A stretch of 51,451 nucleotides of DNA from an uncultured Collinsella sp. Its GTDB lineage: Bacteria > Actinomycetota > Coriobacteriia > Coriobacteriales > Coriobacteriaceae. Every line of letters starts with the position of its first letter. Within the stretch, counting starts at the first letter, position 1. The notes below the pieces were generated by a model. The model saw nothing but the letters and a program-made list of their open reading frames with translations. It was not told the DNA's origin and made no database searches. Both the position numbers and the translations under genes were made by a program. Location of the stretch: the NCBI GenBank assembly GCA_902475785.1, contig CABSAN010000008.1:1-51451 (forward strand), written 5' to 3'. This document shows, piece by piece, positions 51,399 through 51,451 of the stretch.

Positions 51399-51451
51399 TT
51401 GATTCTCATTTTCATTGCAACAGCCTCAGGACTCAGCGCAACGCGTTGCGC
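51399..51451. mobile_element. Start of a second IS30 copy (cut by window end)
   Basis: Identical to the first 53 bases of the IS30 at 43048 (TTGATTCTCATTTTCATTGC...), including the start of the long palindrome. The flanking bases before it differ from those at 43048, so the two copies probably inserted separately, though both lie just past the small peptide module. Confidence 0.85.

Overview
The window looks like a chromosome segment from a high-GC, Gram-positive anaerobe of the class Coriobacteriia, most likely Collinsella or a close relative. This is inferred from the HspR/ClpB pair, C/G-ending codons, Tat lipoproteins and an LAxTG-type surface protein, a mannose-type PTS with ManO, a DUF5692-type membrane protein and a large 2-hydroxyacyl-CoA dehydratase activase. 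No 16S rRNA is present to confirm it.

Layout. (1) 1-8.2 kb: hspR, an aconitase-superfamily hydratase, two divergent hypothetical exported proteins and clpB. The spaces between them are full of large palindromes from at least four families. (2) 8.3-22.6 kb: a Crp/Fnr-type regulator with dyad operator candidates before its own gene and before the next gene, a Tat lipoprotein and a 1311-residue surface protein that share one repeated domain, then a seven-gene operon: Tat lipoprotein substrate-binding protein, ABC permease with an odd N-terminal extension, ABC ATPase, a DUF1858-like protein, a 1458-residue double activase and two cupins. Its substrate and purpose are unknown; it is the best candidate here for an undescribed system. 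(3) 22.6-35.2 kb: a small conserved protein; a DUF4143-type ATPase whose promoter lies inside a near-perfect palindrome and which is flanked by a copied gene end; a single-pass membrane protein; a TetR-DUF5692 pair divergent from an FAD/4Fe-4S oxidoreductase with two TetR-like operators between; hypA; and manXYZ-manO.

(4) 35.17-50.77 kb: an integrative and mobilizable element in the 3' end of tRNA-Arg(CCU), bounded by a perfect 48-bp direct repeat. It carries iteron-like repeats, tandem hairpins with compensatory changes, an XRE regulator, a cell-wall adhesin with a CAP domain, a lipoprotein, a candidate oriT, mobC, a relaxase, a 41-residue hydrophobic peptide gene, an IS30 copy split by an internally deleted IS21, an operon of three metallophosphoesterase paralogues, a coiled-coil protein, two DNA-binding proteins and the integrase. 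It has no type IV secretion genes, so it would need a helper for transfer. (5) 50.77 kb to the end: remnants of a second related element (another tRNA 3' end, a second copy of the small peptide module and the start of another IS30), showing that this tRNA gene has been used repeatedly.

All coordinates, motifs and repeats were read by eye. Family names come from recognised motifs, not database searches.
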